Origin: Gammaproteobacteria bacterium
GTDB taxonomy: Bacteria > Pseudomonadota > Gammaproteobacteria > Pseudomonadales > Moraxellaceae
Reading direction: 5' to 3'
Length of the DNA: 64,000 nucleotides
Assembly (NCBI GenBank): GCA_028868515.1
Contig: JAGWUI010000009.1
Span: 1-64,000 of the forward strand
Shown here: piece after piece, positions 9,640 to 19,335 of the stretch
How the letters are laid out: each line of letters starts with the position of its first letter
How positions within the stretch are numbered: position 1 is the stretch's first letter
The notes under the pieces: model-generated
Seen by the model: the letters and a program-made list of their open reading frames with translations, nothing else
What the model was told of the DNA's origin: nothing
Databases searched by the model: none
Program-made: the position numbers and the translations under genes

Positions 9640-9665
9640 AAAAAAACGCGTAGATACGCGTTTTT
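9640..9665 (-). terminator. Terminator after phosphoesterase gene
   Basis: An A-run followed by acgcg, loop tagata, cgcgt and a T-run. The symmetric A and T runs let it act in either direction; the gene it serves is the minus-strand phosphoesterase whose stop is at 9713. Confidence 0.8.
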
Positions 9666-9712
9666 CTGCACAACATTGAGAGCTAATTTAGTTCAAAGTA
9701 CTACTCCGCTGA

Positions 9713-11374
9713 TTAAAGAGTAGGCGTTAAATTTAGCGATGCAGTGAGGTCACCCATTTTGACACCACCATTTTTCACCAATGCAGTATCGCGTTGAGTC
9801 AGACCCGGTAATGTATCAAGTCCATAAACGCGTGTGATAAAGCGTAGAATAGATGCCGTATCGTATTGCGTATGATCGACATAACCTTTCTTCGACCACG
9901 GTGAAATAATCAGCGCTGGAATACGTGTACCAGGGCCCCAGAAATCGCCTTTAGGCACTTGCTTATGATCCCAGAATCCACCGTTTTCATCATAGGTAAT
10001 TACGATCACCATGTTTTTCCACTGTGGGCTCTTCTGCAATTGTGCAACAACATTTGCAATATGTGCATCGCCATCAGCAATATTGGCATAACCAGCATGC
10101 TGATTTAAGTTACCTTGAGGCTTATAAAACGACACCGCAGGCAATGTACCCGCAGCAGCATCTTGCAAGAAGCTTGCATCAAAGTCTTTTAAATGTTGAT
10201 TACGATATGCCAATGATGTTGGCTGAGTTGGGTCAAACTCTTTGAAGTAATTGAACGGCTGATGATGCGGCTGGAATTGAGTTTTACCCGCATAAATCAC
10301 AGCGCGGGTTGTATTTGATGCATCTGAATTTGCGGCATTCCACGCACCTGCATACCAAGCCCAAGACACGCCTTTTTTATCCAGTAAATCACCAATCGTG
10401 GTTGTCGTTTGTGGATACATCGTTCCTTTGTTGCCTAAATCAGCAGTCGCAGGATTAGCACCTGTCGCAGTCAAATTACCACTTGGTTGATACGGCGGTT
10501 GCATGGTATTCACACCATAATACTGATTGTCGCCTGCATAATTCAGTGGTGTCAAAGCACTATCATTGACAAATTTCGGAGCACCTGCAAGTGCAGATGT
10601 TGGCGAAGTTGCACTTTGTGTTAGTGAATTTGTCCCTGGATTTAACACTGAAACAGAAACAGGTACAGCAGCGCCAGTCGCTGGATATACTGGGGCACAC
10701 GCACAAATCAGATATTGATGATTCAAGAACGAACCACCGAATGCACCTTGGAAGAAGTTATCTGCAAGAGCATATTGTTTAGCAAGGTTCCACATTGCCA
10801 TTTTGCTACCATCATAGTAGCCCATGACTAAGCCACCTGAATCAGCATAAGCCGCAAACTTGTCGTTTTTGCCACCGTTAATTTGCATTTGGTTATTGAA
10901 GAAGCGATGGTATAGATCTCGCGTAATCACCGTTTGATCAACAACCGTACCTGTTTTCTGGAATCCACCTGCGGCAGCATTTGCATCAATCTGGAATGGC
11001 ACATTATCTTGTGCAGCAGTTTGCCCTTCTGGAATCGTCACGGATTGACCAGCAGCCGTAACACCACCCCAGACCTTAGGTAATTTCGTAAAAACTGTAT
11101 TTGCTGCATCACGATCAGTTTGAGGAACATAGCTACCCACTGCGGTTGGATTAACACCAGGAATCCCGTCAGCACCAGGAAATAAACCATAGATATTGTC
11201 AAAACCACGATTTTCCGCATAAATGACCACAACGGTTTTTACATCTTTCTGTAATTGTGCAGTTTGAAAAGCTGGATCTGTAGTGTCTGTTACACCAGCA
11301 TCCCCACCACCACAACCCGAAAGAGCCGCTGACATCAACGCGACGATCGGCAATACTCGAAATAGAGAATTCAT
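9713..11374 (-). CDS. Lipoprotein phosphoesterase (acid phosphatase / phospholipase C family)
   Basis: A 553-residue protein of the phosphoesterase family that includes phospholipase C and AcpA-type acid phosphatases. Family landmarks are the N-terminal metal-site region VVVIYAENRGFDNIYGLFPG, the internal QYLICACAPVYP, and the C-terminal VIVITYDENGGFWDHKQVP and GPGTRIPALIISPWSKKGYVD blocks. The chosen ATG (11374, GGA about seven bases upstream) gives a short lipoprotein signal with lipobox cysteine in SAALSGC, followed by glycines; an ATG at 11452 would add 26 residues ahead of the signal. It is divergent from a di-haem peroxidase lipoprotein with a perfect palindrome between them. Whether it is a phosphatase or a phospholipase cannot be decided from sequence. 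Confidence 0.88.
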   Translation of the reverse strand: MNSLFRVLPIVALMSAALSGCGGGDAGVTDTTDPAFQTAQLQKDVKTVVVIYAENRGFDNIYGLFPGADGIPGVNPTAVGSYVPQTDRDAANTVFTKLPKVWGGVTAAGQSVTIPEGQTAAQDNVPFQIDANAAAGGFQKTGTVVDQTVITRDLYHRFFNNQMQINGGKNDKFAAYADSGGLVMGYYDGSKMAMWNLAKQYALADNFFQGAFGGSFLNHQYLICACAPVYPATGAAVPVSVSVLNPGTNSLTQSATSPTSALAGAPKFVNDSALTPLNYAGDNQYYGVNTMQPPYQPSGNLTATGANPATADLGNKGTMYPQTTTTIGDLLDKKGVSWAWYAGAWNAANSDASNTTRAVIYAGKTQFQPHHQPFNYFKEFDPTQPTSLAYRNQHLKDFDASFLQDAAAGTLPAVSFYKPQGNLNQHAGYANIADGDAHIANVVAQLQKSPQWKNMVIVITYDENGGFWDHKQVPKGDFWGPGTRIPALIISPWSKKGYVDHTQYDTASILRFITRVYGLDTLPGLTQRDTALVKNGGVKMGDLTASLNLTPTL

Positions 11375-11567
11375 TTTAGTTTCCATGTGCGTAAGTTGAC
11401 TAAAGAAATTGTTTGAAATCGATTGGACATCAACATTCTTGTCAACGCGCATGTCAGTCTCGTGACGAATTCATTAAACTTGAGACAAATTTCTCACTAA
11501 AAATGGCATATTTCTTATTTTTTACAATTCAATACCCGTCATAGCAATCATAAATAAATCAATAAGC

Positions 11568-11589
11568 AGATGTCATGGCAATGACATCT
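11568..11589. promoter_or_regulatory. Perfect 9+9 palindrome in the divergent promoter region
   Basis: agatgtcat, spacer ggca, atgacatct: a perfect nine-base inverted repeat followed by TTTTTG, the TTG being a possible start of the peroxidase. There is no plus-strand gene upstream for it to terminate, so an operator or a leader hairpin is more likely than a terminator. It contains TGTCAT in both orientations, but it is not the direct repeat of a Pho box. Confidence 0.5.
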
Positions 11590-11591
11590 TT

Positions 11592-12974
11592 TTGAAATAT
11601 TCTGCATCGACTCAATTTTTTAAACCAAATCTTGTAATGCCTACTTCACTCATGCCAACCGTCAAGCAAACACTCACAACCCCACTTATCGTGAGCATCG
11701 GCTTGATGTTTTGCATCAGTCTTGCTGGTTGTGGTGAAAAAGAAAAAAAACATGAAGCCCAGCAACCATCAACTATTCCAACGACAGCAAGTACGAACAC
11801 ACCTACAAAATCGTCAGACCAAGACGATGTTTATGCAATGCAATCCAAGATTCAGCCAGACTTTAAAAAAATGCAGGCACTGGGCAAGCAAATCTTCTTT
11901 GACCCAGCACTTTCTGCATCAGGAAAAATGTCTTGTGCCAGTTGTCACAGCCCGCAATCTGCCTTTGGTCCACCAAACGGGCGATCAGTACAATTGGGCG
12001 GCGCAGACATGACAGAGATGGGAACGCGTGCAGTCCCTTCCCTACGCTATCAACAAAATGTGCCCGCATTTAGCGAACATCATTTTGATGAAGACTTTGA
12101 TGAAAGTGTCGATCAAGGTGCTGTCGGTGGACACGACTGGGATGGACGTGCTGCGACAACACATGCGCAATCAGCAATGCCGTTATTATCTAAATATGAA
12201 ATGGCAAATCGCAGCCAAGCCGAAGTAGTCCGTAAATTGCGCCTTGCACCTTATGCTGCACAGTTTAAAGATACTTTTGGCAAAGATGCTTTAGACGATG
12301 ACGACAAAGCCTTCAAATGGACAACACTTGCGCTTGAGATGTATCAACAAGACCCAAAAGAATTTTACCCATACGATAGCAAGTACGACGAATTTCTACG
12401 CGGCAAAGTCAAACTGACCAAACAAGAACAACATGGACTCGAAGTTTTCAATGATCCTACCAAAGGAAATTGCGCCTCATGCCATATCAGCAGAATCAGT
12501 AATACGGGTGTTTTTCCTGCATTCTCAGATTTCGGGCTGATTGCGATTGGTGTCCCTCGCAATCAAGAACTGACTGTCAATCATGATCCCAACTTCTATG
12601 ATATGGGAGCATGCGGGCCTGATCGCACCGACTTGAAAGAAAAAACTCAGTATTGCGGCGCATTCCGCACACCAAGTCTACGCAACGTCGCACTGCGTAA
12701 AACATTCTTCCACAATGGAAAATTTCATAGCCTAGAACAAGTCATTCAGTTCTACTCTACTCGCGAAACCAACCCTGAAAAATGGTATACCAAAAACAAA
12801 GATGGCAGTATCAACCAATACGACGATCTGCCAAAACAGTATCATGGCAATATCAATGTCGATGCGCCATTTAACCGCAAGAAGGGCGATAAACCTGTAC
12901 TCAATGCAACTGAAATACGAGACATGATTGCATTTTTGAATACATTGACTGATGGTTATGTTGTTAAAAAATAA
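11592..12974 (+). CDS. Di-haem cytochrome c peroxidase (MauG/CcpA superfamily), lipoprotein
   Basis: Two c-type haem motifs are present, CASCH near residue 115 (CASCHSPQSAFG) and CASCH near residue 295 (CASCHISRISN), the layout of bacterial di-haem cytochrome c peroxidases. The C-terminal block FRTPSLRNVALRKTFFHNGKF is typical of the family. The N-terminus carries a lipobox (SLAGC), so the protein is probably membrane-anchored in the periplasm. The start is uncertain: TTG at 11592 gives a long leader, ATG at 11637 or 11652 gives a normal-length lipoprotein signal, and none has a good ribosome site. It would reduce peroxide or oxidise a dedicated partner. The divergent phosphoesterase lipoprotein may share its regulation through the palindrome at 11568. 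Confidence 0.9.
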   Translation: MKYSASTQFFKPNLVMPTSLMPTVKQTLTTPLIVSIGLMFCISLAGCGEKEKKHEAQQPSTIPTTASTNTPTKSSDQDDVYAMQSKIQPDFKKMQALGKQIFFDPALSASGKMSCASCHSPQSAFGPPNGRSVQLGGADMTEMGTRAVPSLRYQQNVPAFSEHHFDEDFDESVDQGAVGGHDWDGRAATTHAQSAMPLLSKYEMANRSQAEVVRKLRLAPYAAQFKDTFGKDALDDDDKAFKWTTLALEMYQQDPKEFYPYDSKYDEFLRGKVKLTKQEQHGLEVFNDPTKGNCASCHISRISNTGVFPAFSDFGLIAIGVPRNQELTVNHDPNFYDMGACGPDRTDLKEKTQYCGAFRTPSLRNVALRKTFFHNGKFHSLEQVIQFYSTRETNPEKWYTKNKDGSINQYDDLPKQYHGNINVDAPFNRKKGDKPVLNATEIRDMIAFLNTLTDGYVVKK

Positions 12975-13004
12975 ATAGAATTTAAAGTCAAAAGTGACAT
13001 AGCC

Positions 13005-13063
13005 CATTGAGCTTCGTTGAAATGTGCGGTGATACGAAAACCACACTTCGACTCCGCTCAGTG
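13005..13063. repeat. Inverted pair of CATTGAG/CACTGAG-headed palindromic repeats
   Basis: A left unit starting cattgagcttcgttgaaatg and a right unit whose reverse complement begins cactgagcggagtcgaagtg, separated by about 15 bases. The same unit occurs as an inverted pair at 26825-26898 and singly at 23002-23023. It lies between the peroxidase and the convergent receptor gene and may also act as a transcript-end hairpin. Confidence 0.75.
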
Positions 13064-13107
13064 TTCTTGCTTGTGTAATTACTTATGTTGAAAACACAAT
13101 ATTACTT

Positions 13108-15279
13108 TTAAAACTTCTTCGTCACGCCCAGATAATATCCACGACGCGCACCAAACTGTGGCGCACCCACACCGACACCAGAGCCATCACGAATTTCATA
13201 CACCTTATCAAACAAATTCACGATGCTCACACGCCCCTCTAGCTGCCCCAAAGACACCGTATTGAACGTATGTGAAGCACCCAAATTCATCGTGAAATAA
13301 TCAGGTAAATGTTCGGTATTGGCAAAATCCTTCCGTAAGCCACTACCATAAATCGCATCAGCGCTATACGTTGTATTCAACCAACGATAAGACATTCCCG
13401 CTGAAGCCGACAAGGTTTGATCATGATCAAGATGAATCCAGTGATTGGCAATATAAGCAAGTTCATTCGCATCAAACGTATATTGGCTAGAAATAATATT
13501 TTTACCCAGCGCAGTTGCACGCGCCAAGTTCGCGTAAGCACTGAAATTTCCATCATGATAATTAGCTGTCAGTTCCACGCCATATACTTTGCCTTGTGCA
13601 TAGTTAAATGGCGTATATAGCAGCGCTGAACCAAACTGACCTTCGTCCAGCATATTCGTGATTTTCTTATAATAGCTATCCAAACCGATCGTGAGTTTTG
13701 ACGTTAATTTATGACTCACCCCAAAATCATAATAGTCAGAGCGTTCTGCTTTGACAGGATCATTCAACGTTCCCGCTGGCGCGCTGGTCGTGCCTTGTGA
13801 TGCCGCAATGGTATCCGTCGTCACCAGCTCGGTTGGCGGTGGAGTAAAATAACGCGCATAGCCAGCATGCAGCGTAGTTTGAGGTGTCAACTCATACACT
13901 GCATTGATGCGTGGACTAAATTGGCTTGCCGTCACATAAGCATCGACATGATCAAAACGCCCACCATAGTTAACCGTCAGTTTATCGGTTGCCTTCCATT
14001 CATCTTGTAAATAAAGACCTTCTAAATAAGCAACTTTCTGATCCTTACTCTGATAAGCAATGGGTTGATCAGAAGTCTGGTTACCATTTGCATCCGCAGG
14101 AAATGTTAAAAATTCACCACGGCTATCCAGACGCTCTGCACTCGCAACCCCACCAAAACGGATGGTATGACGATCATCCAATCGGTATGTACCATCGGCT
14201 TGTAAGCCATTTTCCCAACCACTTCGCGCAATCGTTGAAGCGACGCCTGTATAGATCAAATCACCAATATTGTCTGGATTGAAGTTCACCGAGGTATAGC
14301 GAGAAGACGCCGAAAGCTGATAATCAAATCGATCACCGATAGAACTTTGAAAAGTTAAAACACCATAACGTGTGATTTCATTTTGACTTTCATTCAAATT
14401 CGCAGATGGATAATTTGACACACCTGCAAGTTGATAATTCTGAGTTTGATCAGGGCGATTCGGAATTTGGAAACGCCCATCGGTACTACCGACAATCAAG
14501 CTCACTCGAGACACATCACCCAACAAATAAGAGAAATAACCAAAACCTTTGAACTGATTAGTATGATCATGGATCGGATCATTGGATGCCGTTGGATTTT
14601 CAATTCCTAGATCATTACTTAAAAATGACCCACTCACATAGTAAGTCAGATTATCTTTACTACCACTGACGCTCCCTGTGACTTCACGAGAATCATTGCT
14701 CCCCACAGTCACACCAATGCTTCCTGTATTTGCAACCGCACCCGTTTTCGTCTGAATATCGACGACTCCAGCTGTACGATCACCATACTGAGCAGGTAAT
14801 GCACCAGTCAGCACATTCACACTTTGCATAAAACTTGGATCTAGGGTTTGCCCAAAACCAGAAATACTCTCAGGCAAAATCGTACCATTGATGCGATATT
14901 GTAAATCGCCATGATCGCCGCGCACATGAACCTGCCCAAAAGAATCTTGCGCCACGCCTGGTGCTTGCAAAAGAACTTGATTTAGCGGCGTACTATCCCC
15001 TTGCGGCATACTGGCAATATCTTTTGCAGTGATGTGATAGCTGCTTCCACCCGTTTCCGCTGAAATATTATTGCGTGATGAAGCGCGCTTCGCCTTAACA
15101 ACAACTTTTAATGCGTCATCAACCGTATCAGTTGTCTTTGCCGTAGAATTTGTCGGGGATATAGCAGCCGTCACGGTTGAGTCCGTCGCCGCTGGACTAC
15201 TCTCTCCCGTAGTAGCAAATGCCGAAGAACTCAGGACTAAAGAAATAGCCAGTGAAAGTGGGTGAACTCGATAACGCAT
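13108..15279 (-). CDS. TonB-dependent receptor, probably zinc-regulated (ZnuD-type role)
   Basis: A 723-residue outer-membrane receptor. The ATG at 15279 has a GAGA ribosome site and begins a signal peptide ending in Ser-Ala-Phe-Ala; an upstream ATG at 15348 is unlikely. The plug spans about residues 65-200 (SYHITAKDIASMPQG, then QVHVRGDHGDLQYRINGTILPE and MQSVNVLTGALPAQYGDRTAG). The barrel ends in RRGYYLGVTKKF with a terminal Phe. It lacks the siderophore-receptor wording of the 6911-9445 protein. A strong Zur-box match at 15361-15381, about 82 bases upstream, suggests repression by zinc, as for ZnuD receptors of Neisseria and Acinetobacter. Substrate assignment as zinc or a zinc complex is inference from that operator. 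Confidence 0.88.
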   Translation of the reverse strand: MRYRVHPLSLAISLVLSSSAFATTGESSPAATDSTVTAAISPTNSTAKTTDTVDDALKVVVKAKRASSRNNISAETGGSSYHITAKDIASMPQGDSTPLNQVLLQAPGVAQDSFGQVHVRGDHGDLQYRINGTILPESISGFGQTLDPSFMQSVNVLTGALPAQYGDRTAGVVDIQTKTGAVANTGSIGVTVGSNDSREVTGSVSGSKDNLTYYVSGSFLSNDLGIENPTASNDPIHDHTNQFKGFGYFSYLLGDVSRVSLIVGSTDGRFQIPNRPDQTQNYQLAGVSNYPSANLNESQNEITRYGVLTFQSSIGDRFDYQLSASSRYTSVNFNPDNIGDLIYTGVASTIARSGWENGLQADGTYRLDDRHTIRFGGVASAERLDSRGEFLTFPADANGNQTSDQPIAYQSKDQKVAYLEGLYLQDEWKATDKLTVNYGGRFDHVDAYVTASQFSPRINAVYELTPQTTLHAGYARYFTPPPTELVTTDTIAASQGTTSAPAGTLNDPVKAERSDYYDFGVSHKLTSKLTIGLDSYYKKITNMLDEGQFGSALLYTPFNYAQGKVYGVELTANYHDGNFSAYANLARATALGKNIISSQYTFDANELAYIANHWIHLDHDQTLSASAGMSYRWLNTTYSADAIYGSGLRKDFANTEHLPDYFTMNLGASHTFNTVSLGQLEGRVSIVNLFDKVYEIRDGSGVGVGAPQFGARRGYYLGVTKKF

Positions 15280-15360
15280 AGAAATATCTCTTTTTATTCC
15301 CTTAAAAAGTAATCCATCAACAAACTGAACAGCTTGCTCGACGACCAATCAACCAACAAT

Positions 15361-15381
15361 AAATGTTATGTTATAACAATA
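15361..15381 (-). promoter_or_regulatory. Zur-box-like operator
   Basis: aaatgttatgttataacaat(a) matches the enterobacterial Zur consensus core AAATGTTATAnTATAACATTT at 18 of the 20 fixed or so positions by eye, including both TGTTAT and ATAACA arms at the right spacing. It lies between the TonB-dependent receptor (minus) and thiD (plus); distance favours control of the receptor. Confidence 0.72.
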
Positions 15382-15477
15382 AATACATCCCAGCAATAGA
15401 GCATTCACACACCCTTATGCATTGATGCACAATAATCGATCTACAGTACGCAGTAAATCACAACAGTGATATATTGA

Positions 15478-16287
<810 letters not shown>

Positions 16288-16302
16288 ATTATTTACGATG
16301 AT

Positions 16303-16365
16303 GTAGCGGCGACTTTTGGTCGCCTATATTAGATTCGTGATATGGCGACCAAAGGTCGCCGCTAC
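16303..16365. repeat. REPIN: inverted pair of GTAG-headed palindromes
   Basis: The left unit gtagcggcgacttttggtcg begins at 16303; the right unit ends in ctac at 16365 and is its near-perfect reverse complement (ggcgaccaaaggtcgccg). GTAG heads face outward around a short AT-rich spacer. It lies between the convergent thiD and OsmC genes and may double as a transcript-end hairpin. The same head occurs on the repeats at 20471, 27898 and around the RAYT at 43025. Confidence 0.85.
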
Positions 16366-16386
16366 AATCCAAAAATAAAGGTAATA

Positions 16387-16809
16387 TCAAACCGCTTCAA
16401 CCACCTCAAAATCATGCGTGATTTCTACATCACCCTTAGTCAACATCCGACTCGCAGAACAATACTTATCCGCAGATAAATGAATCGCCTTCTCCACCTG
16501 CTTATCTTTTACGCCTCGTCCAGTCACGATAAAATGCAAATGAATCTTGGTAAATACCGCTGGAATCTCGTCAGCGCGCTCAGCTTTTAATTCACAGCGA
16601 ACATCCGTCACATCCTGACGCGCCTTCTTGAGAATCGTCACAATATCAAACGCAGCACAACCACCTAAACCCAATAGAATCAGCTCCATCGGTCTTGCAC
16701 CGCGATTTTCACCGCCATATGCTGGCGCGCCATCCATCAGAACCTTATGACCGCTTTCTGAGGTTGCTTCAAACGCGACTCCACCAACCCACTGTACTGT
16801 TGCTTGCAT
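16387..16809 (-). CDS. OsmC-family peroxidase-like protein
   Basis: A 140-residue OsmC/YhfA-type protein. The two family cysteines are visible in LLGLGGCAAFDIV and DKYCSASRML, the pair that in OsmC/Ohr proteins reduces organic hydroperoxides; YhfA-type members have no proven substrate. The ATG at 16809 has GAGA about six bases upstream; a GTG four codons earlier is not needed. It is divergent from the CRP-family regulator, the same neighbour relation seen for vfr in Pseudomonas. Confidence 0.9.
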   Translation of the reverse strand: MQATVQWVGGVAFEATSESGHKVLMDGAPAYGGENRGARPMELILLGLGGCAAFDIVTILKKARQDVTDVRCELKAERADEIPAVFTKIHLHFIVTGRGVKDKQVEKAIHLSADKYCSASRMLTKGDVEITHDFEVVEAV

Positions 16810-17110
16810 CTTACATCTCACTTCGATTTATCATATATTGACACTAATGATACATGACCAGACTTAACTTCTTATAGAATTTTGCTATGCTATTTGCGCA
16901 ACTGTGCTCGCAATAATTGTATTTATAAAGAAAAGTTAATTTTCTTTATAATAAAGATTATCGTGAAATCAACACGGACGAACAGATGACTCAATCCTAG
17001 GAAGGGATTAATTTGCATTAATTTGCTCAGTTTCGCTTAGTGATGCTGCATCAACGCTTTTATATCACTAACGAGCCAATTCATTTTTTTCAGAATAAGT
17101 GACAGCTAAA

Positions 17111-17800
17111 ATGACCGATATTCAATCTGCGCCCCCATTAATACAGAAGCCTCGCCGCAACGCACCACGATTGCCAGAGAACCTATCACCTTCGCTATAC
17201 GCGCTACTCAGTCAAGCCACAATAAAAACCTACCCAGCACGTTCGACTGTGATTAATAAAGGCGACGTATCGTCATCGATGTTCTTTATTGTTAGTGGCT
17301 CAGTCGCGATTATTAGCCAAGAAACAGGCAAGCGCGATATTGTATTAGCCTATTTGAATGACGGATCTTTTTTTGGTGAAATGGGGCTGTTTGAAAAGAA
17401 TCAACCGCTGCGCACCGCACTCGTTCGCACTCGTACCCGATCAAATATTATCGAAATCAACTACGAACAATTTTTAGCATTCAGCAAAGCCTATCCAGAA
17501 CTGCTATTTGATTTGTGCTCACAGCTTTCTTTCCGACTGAAAGAAACCACTCGTAAAGTCACCGATCTCACCGTTCTAGACGTAACTGGTCGCATCGCAC
17601 GTTGCTTGTTGGATCTATCCAATCAACCTGATGCGATCCCTAGACCAAATGGCACACAAATCCATATCACACGCCAAGAAATTGGCAAACTCGTTGGTTG
17701 TTCGCGTGAAATGGTGGGGCGTGTACTCAAAACACTTGAAGACCAACACACCATCAAAACCAGCGGCAAAACCATTCTGATCTTTAAGCCAGAGGCTTAA
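17111..17800 (+). CDS. vfr: CRP/FNR-family cAMP receptor protein, Vfr-like
   Basis: A global transcription regulator of the CRP family, about 229 residues. The cyclic-nucleotide-binding domain occupies the first half, with the phosphate-binding segment FFGEMGLFEKNQPLRTALVRT (Gly-Glu and the Arg that contact cAMP). The C-terminal winged helix-turn-helix is HITRQEIGKLVGCSREMVGRV, with the RExxGR recognition helix of CRP/Vfr. No iron-sulphur cysteines of the FNR type are seen. Start: ATG at 17111 or a GTG at 17099, neither with a strong ribosome site. The long upstream region (from 16810) probably carries its promoter. Called Vfr rather than FNR-like on the domain wording and the OsmC neighbour. 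Confidence 0.9.
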   Translation: MTDIQSAPPLIQKPRRNAPRLPENLSPSLYALLSQATIKTYPARSTVINKGDVSSSMFFIVSGSVAIISQETGKRDIVLAYLNDGSFFGEMGLFEKNQPLRTALVRTRTRSNIIEINYEQFLAFSKAYPELLFDLCSQLSFRLKETTRKVTDLTVLDVTGRIARCLLDLSNQPDAIPRPNGTQIHITRQEIGKLVGCSREMVGRVLKTLEDQHTIKTSGKTILIFKPEA

Positions 17801-17830
17801 AGATCAGAATGTTTATGACTCAGTCAGCCC

Positions 17831-18037
17831 ATAGGGCGTGTTGACATTTGGTCTTTGCGATGAAAAATGAGCGAAATTGGTCTTAGACAAGGCAATCCGT
17901 GCAGACAATATCGGTATATTGGCAAACGGATTAACGCAGGCTAAGGACAATTTGGCCATTTTTCATGCAAAAGCAACGTAGACTATATTAGATTAATCAC
18001 AAATTTTGGGGCGGGATCAAATATCAACACGCCCTAT
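17831..18037. mobile_element. MITE-like element, about 207 bp, with inverted ends
   Basis: The ends are atagggcgtgttgacatttg on the left and, as reverse complement on the right, atagggcgtgttgatatttg. A second internal pair of inverted segments (tgaaaaatgagcgaaattgg with catgaaaaatggccaaattg) lies further in. There is no coding capacity. TA is present at both outer junctions, possibly a target duplication. The right end supplies the TAG stop of fxsA. The parent transposase is not in this window. Confidence 0.8.
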
Positions 18038-18600
18038 TCATCATTTGCGGGCTGACGAAGTTCAATTTTCTTTTCAGGTTGAGGTTCAACAACTCTCGCC
18101 TCACCTTCAACAGTTCTTCCTCGAAAACCATCAGCATTAAAAGCATCTGAAGAAAAACCATTGGGTGAAAAACCACCTGAAGTAAAGCCATCAGGTGAAA
18201 ATCCAGATCGTCTCATTTGCGCCATCATCGCCTCTTGGCGTTTTTCTGCAAAACGAATCACCCACTTCTGCACGCCGTATTGCACAGGAGGCAATAAGAG
18301 CAGAATGGCAATCGCATCGGTTAATAACCCAGGAATCACAAACAGCAAACCTGCTAATGCTCGCGTTAACGCCTTACCTAGCTCAGGACTTCCTGAATTA
18401 AGCTGAAATGCCTGAATACCTTGAGCACCCTGTAATTTTGGCAACAGGTTCAAGCCACTTCGAATGAGCGACATGCCGATAAACATCGCCATGAGCGTCC
18501 ACCAAAAGATCAACCAACCACTCACAAAATGCGCAGCCCAAATCCATAAAAAAATTTCAATTGGTGGCAACAATAACAACCAAAAGAAGAAATTACCCAT
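18034..18600 (-). CDS. fxsA: FxsA-family cytoplasmic membrane protein
   Basis: A 188-residue FxsA homologue. The N-terminal hydrophobic part has about three to four membrane segments: FFFWLLLLPPIEIFLWIWAA, a second from LIFWWTLMAMFIGMSLIRSG, and a segment around LAGLLFVIPGLLTDAIAIL that contains the family motif PGxxTD. The C-terminus is a cytoplasmic tail with a repeated Gly-Phe-Ser-Pro-Asn/Asp-Gly-Phe pattern. ATG 18600 is preferred over ATG 18606 because of AGGA spacing. FxsA overproduction eases F-exclusion of phage T7 in E. coli; its normal role is unknown. The stop codon lies in the end of a MITE-like element, so the original tail may have been longer. Confidence 0.9.
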   Translation of the reverse strand: MGNFFFWLLLLPPIEIFLWIWAAHFVSGWLIFWWTLMAMFIGMSLIRSGLNLLPKLQGAQGIQAFQLNSGSPELGKALTRALAGLLFVIPGLLTDAIAILLLLPPVQYGVQKWVIRFAEKRQEAMMAQMRRSGFSPDGFTSGGFSPNGFSSDAFNADGFRGRTVEGEARVVEPQPEKKIELRQPANDE

Positions 18601-18773
18601 GATCATGTTCCTAATAGAAACGCTTGTCGTTCATTAAATGTTAATTCAATTCAATCGGTCAATCTCAGTTCAATGCACTCATAACCGAACAGCGCATGAG
18701 CAATGACTTGTGATTTCACTGATCGTTTATGTCAATATAGGGGCTAATTTCTAAATTTCACTAGGCAATATGT

Positions 18774-19313
18774 ATGTCTTTGATTATCGGCATCGATCCT
18801 GGCTCCAGATTGACGGGCTATGGCATCATTCGCAAAGAAGGCAACAAGCTTAGCTTTGTCGATGCAGGAACAATTCGTACTGAAACACCAACCATGCCTG
18901 AACGCTTAAAACGCATTTTTGAAGGGATTAGTAGTATCGTTGACTTTTATCAACCGACAGAAGCCGCGATTGAGCAAGTCTTTATGTCAACCAATCCTGA
19001 CTCAGCACTGAAACTAGGGCAAGCGCGTGGTGCGGCGATGACCGCTGTCGTGGTGAAAAATCTTTCCGTTGCCGAATATACTGCACGCCAAATCAAACTT
19101 TCGGTTGTAGGCTACGGTGCTGCCGAAAAAGAACAAGTACAAATGATGGTCATGCGATTATTAAATTTAAGCATTAAGCCTCAAGCCGATGCTGCCGATG
19201 CGCTCGCTACAGCAATCTGTCATGCGCATGCTTCATTCAGCAACAATAAGATGCTCATGCTGCAAAGTGCTGGCATGTCTCGTGGACGCGGTCGCTGGCG
19301 CTTGCCAGGATAA
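18774..19313 (+). CDS. ruvC: Holliday junction resolvase RuvC
   Basis: A 179-residue RuvC, the endonuclease that cuts Holliday junctions resolved with RuvAB. The first catalytic Asp is in LIIGIDPGSRLTGYGII, the Glu in AAIEQVFMSTNPDSALKLGQ, and the C-terminal Asp pair in PQADAADALATAICHAH. Length is normal. The downstream queG begins 22 bases after the stop on the same strand, suggesting a common transcript. No ruvAB is next to it here. Confidence 0.96.
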   Translation: MSLIIGIDPGSRLTGYGIIRKEGNKLSFVDAGTIRTETPTMPERLKRIFEGISSIVDFYQPTEAAIEQVFMSTNPDSALKLGQARGAAMTAVVVKNLSVAEYTARQIKLSVVGYGAAEKEQVQMMVMRLLNLSIKPQADAADALATAICHAHASFSNNKMLMLQSAGMSRGRGRWRLPG

Positions 19314-19335
19314 TCACACGCTTATTGATCTATCC

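Noticed and set aside
11568-11589. Pho box upstream of the phosphoesterase
   Set aside because: A Pho box is a direct repeat of CTGTCAT units; this is an inverted repeat.
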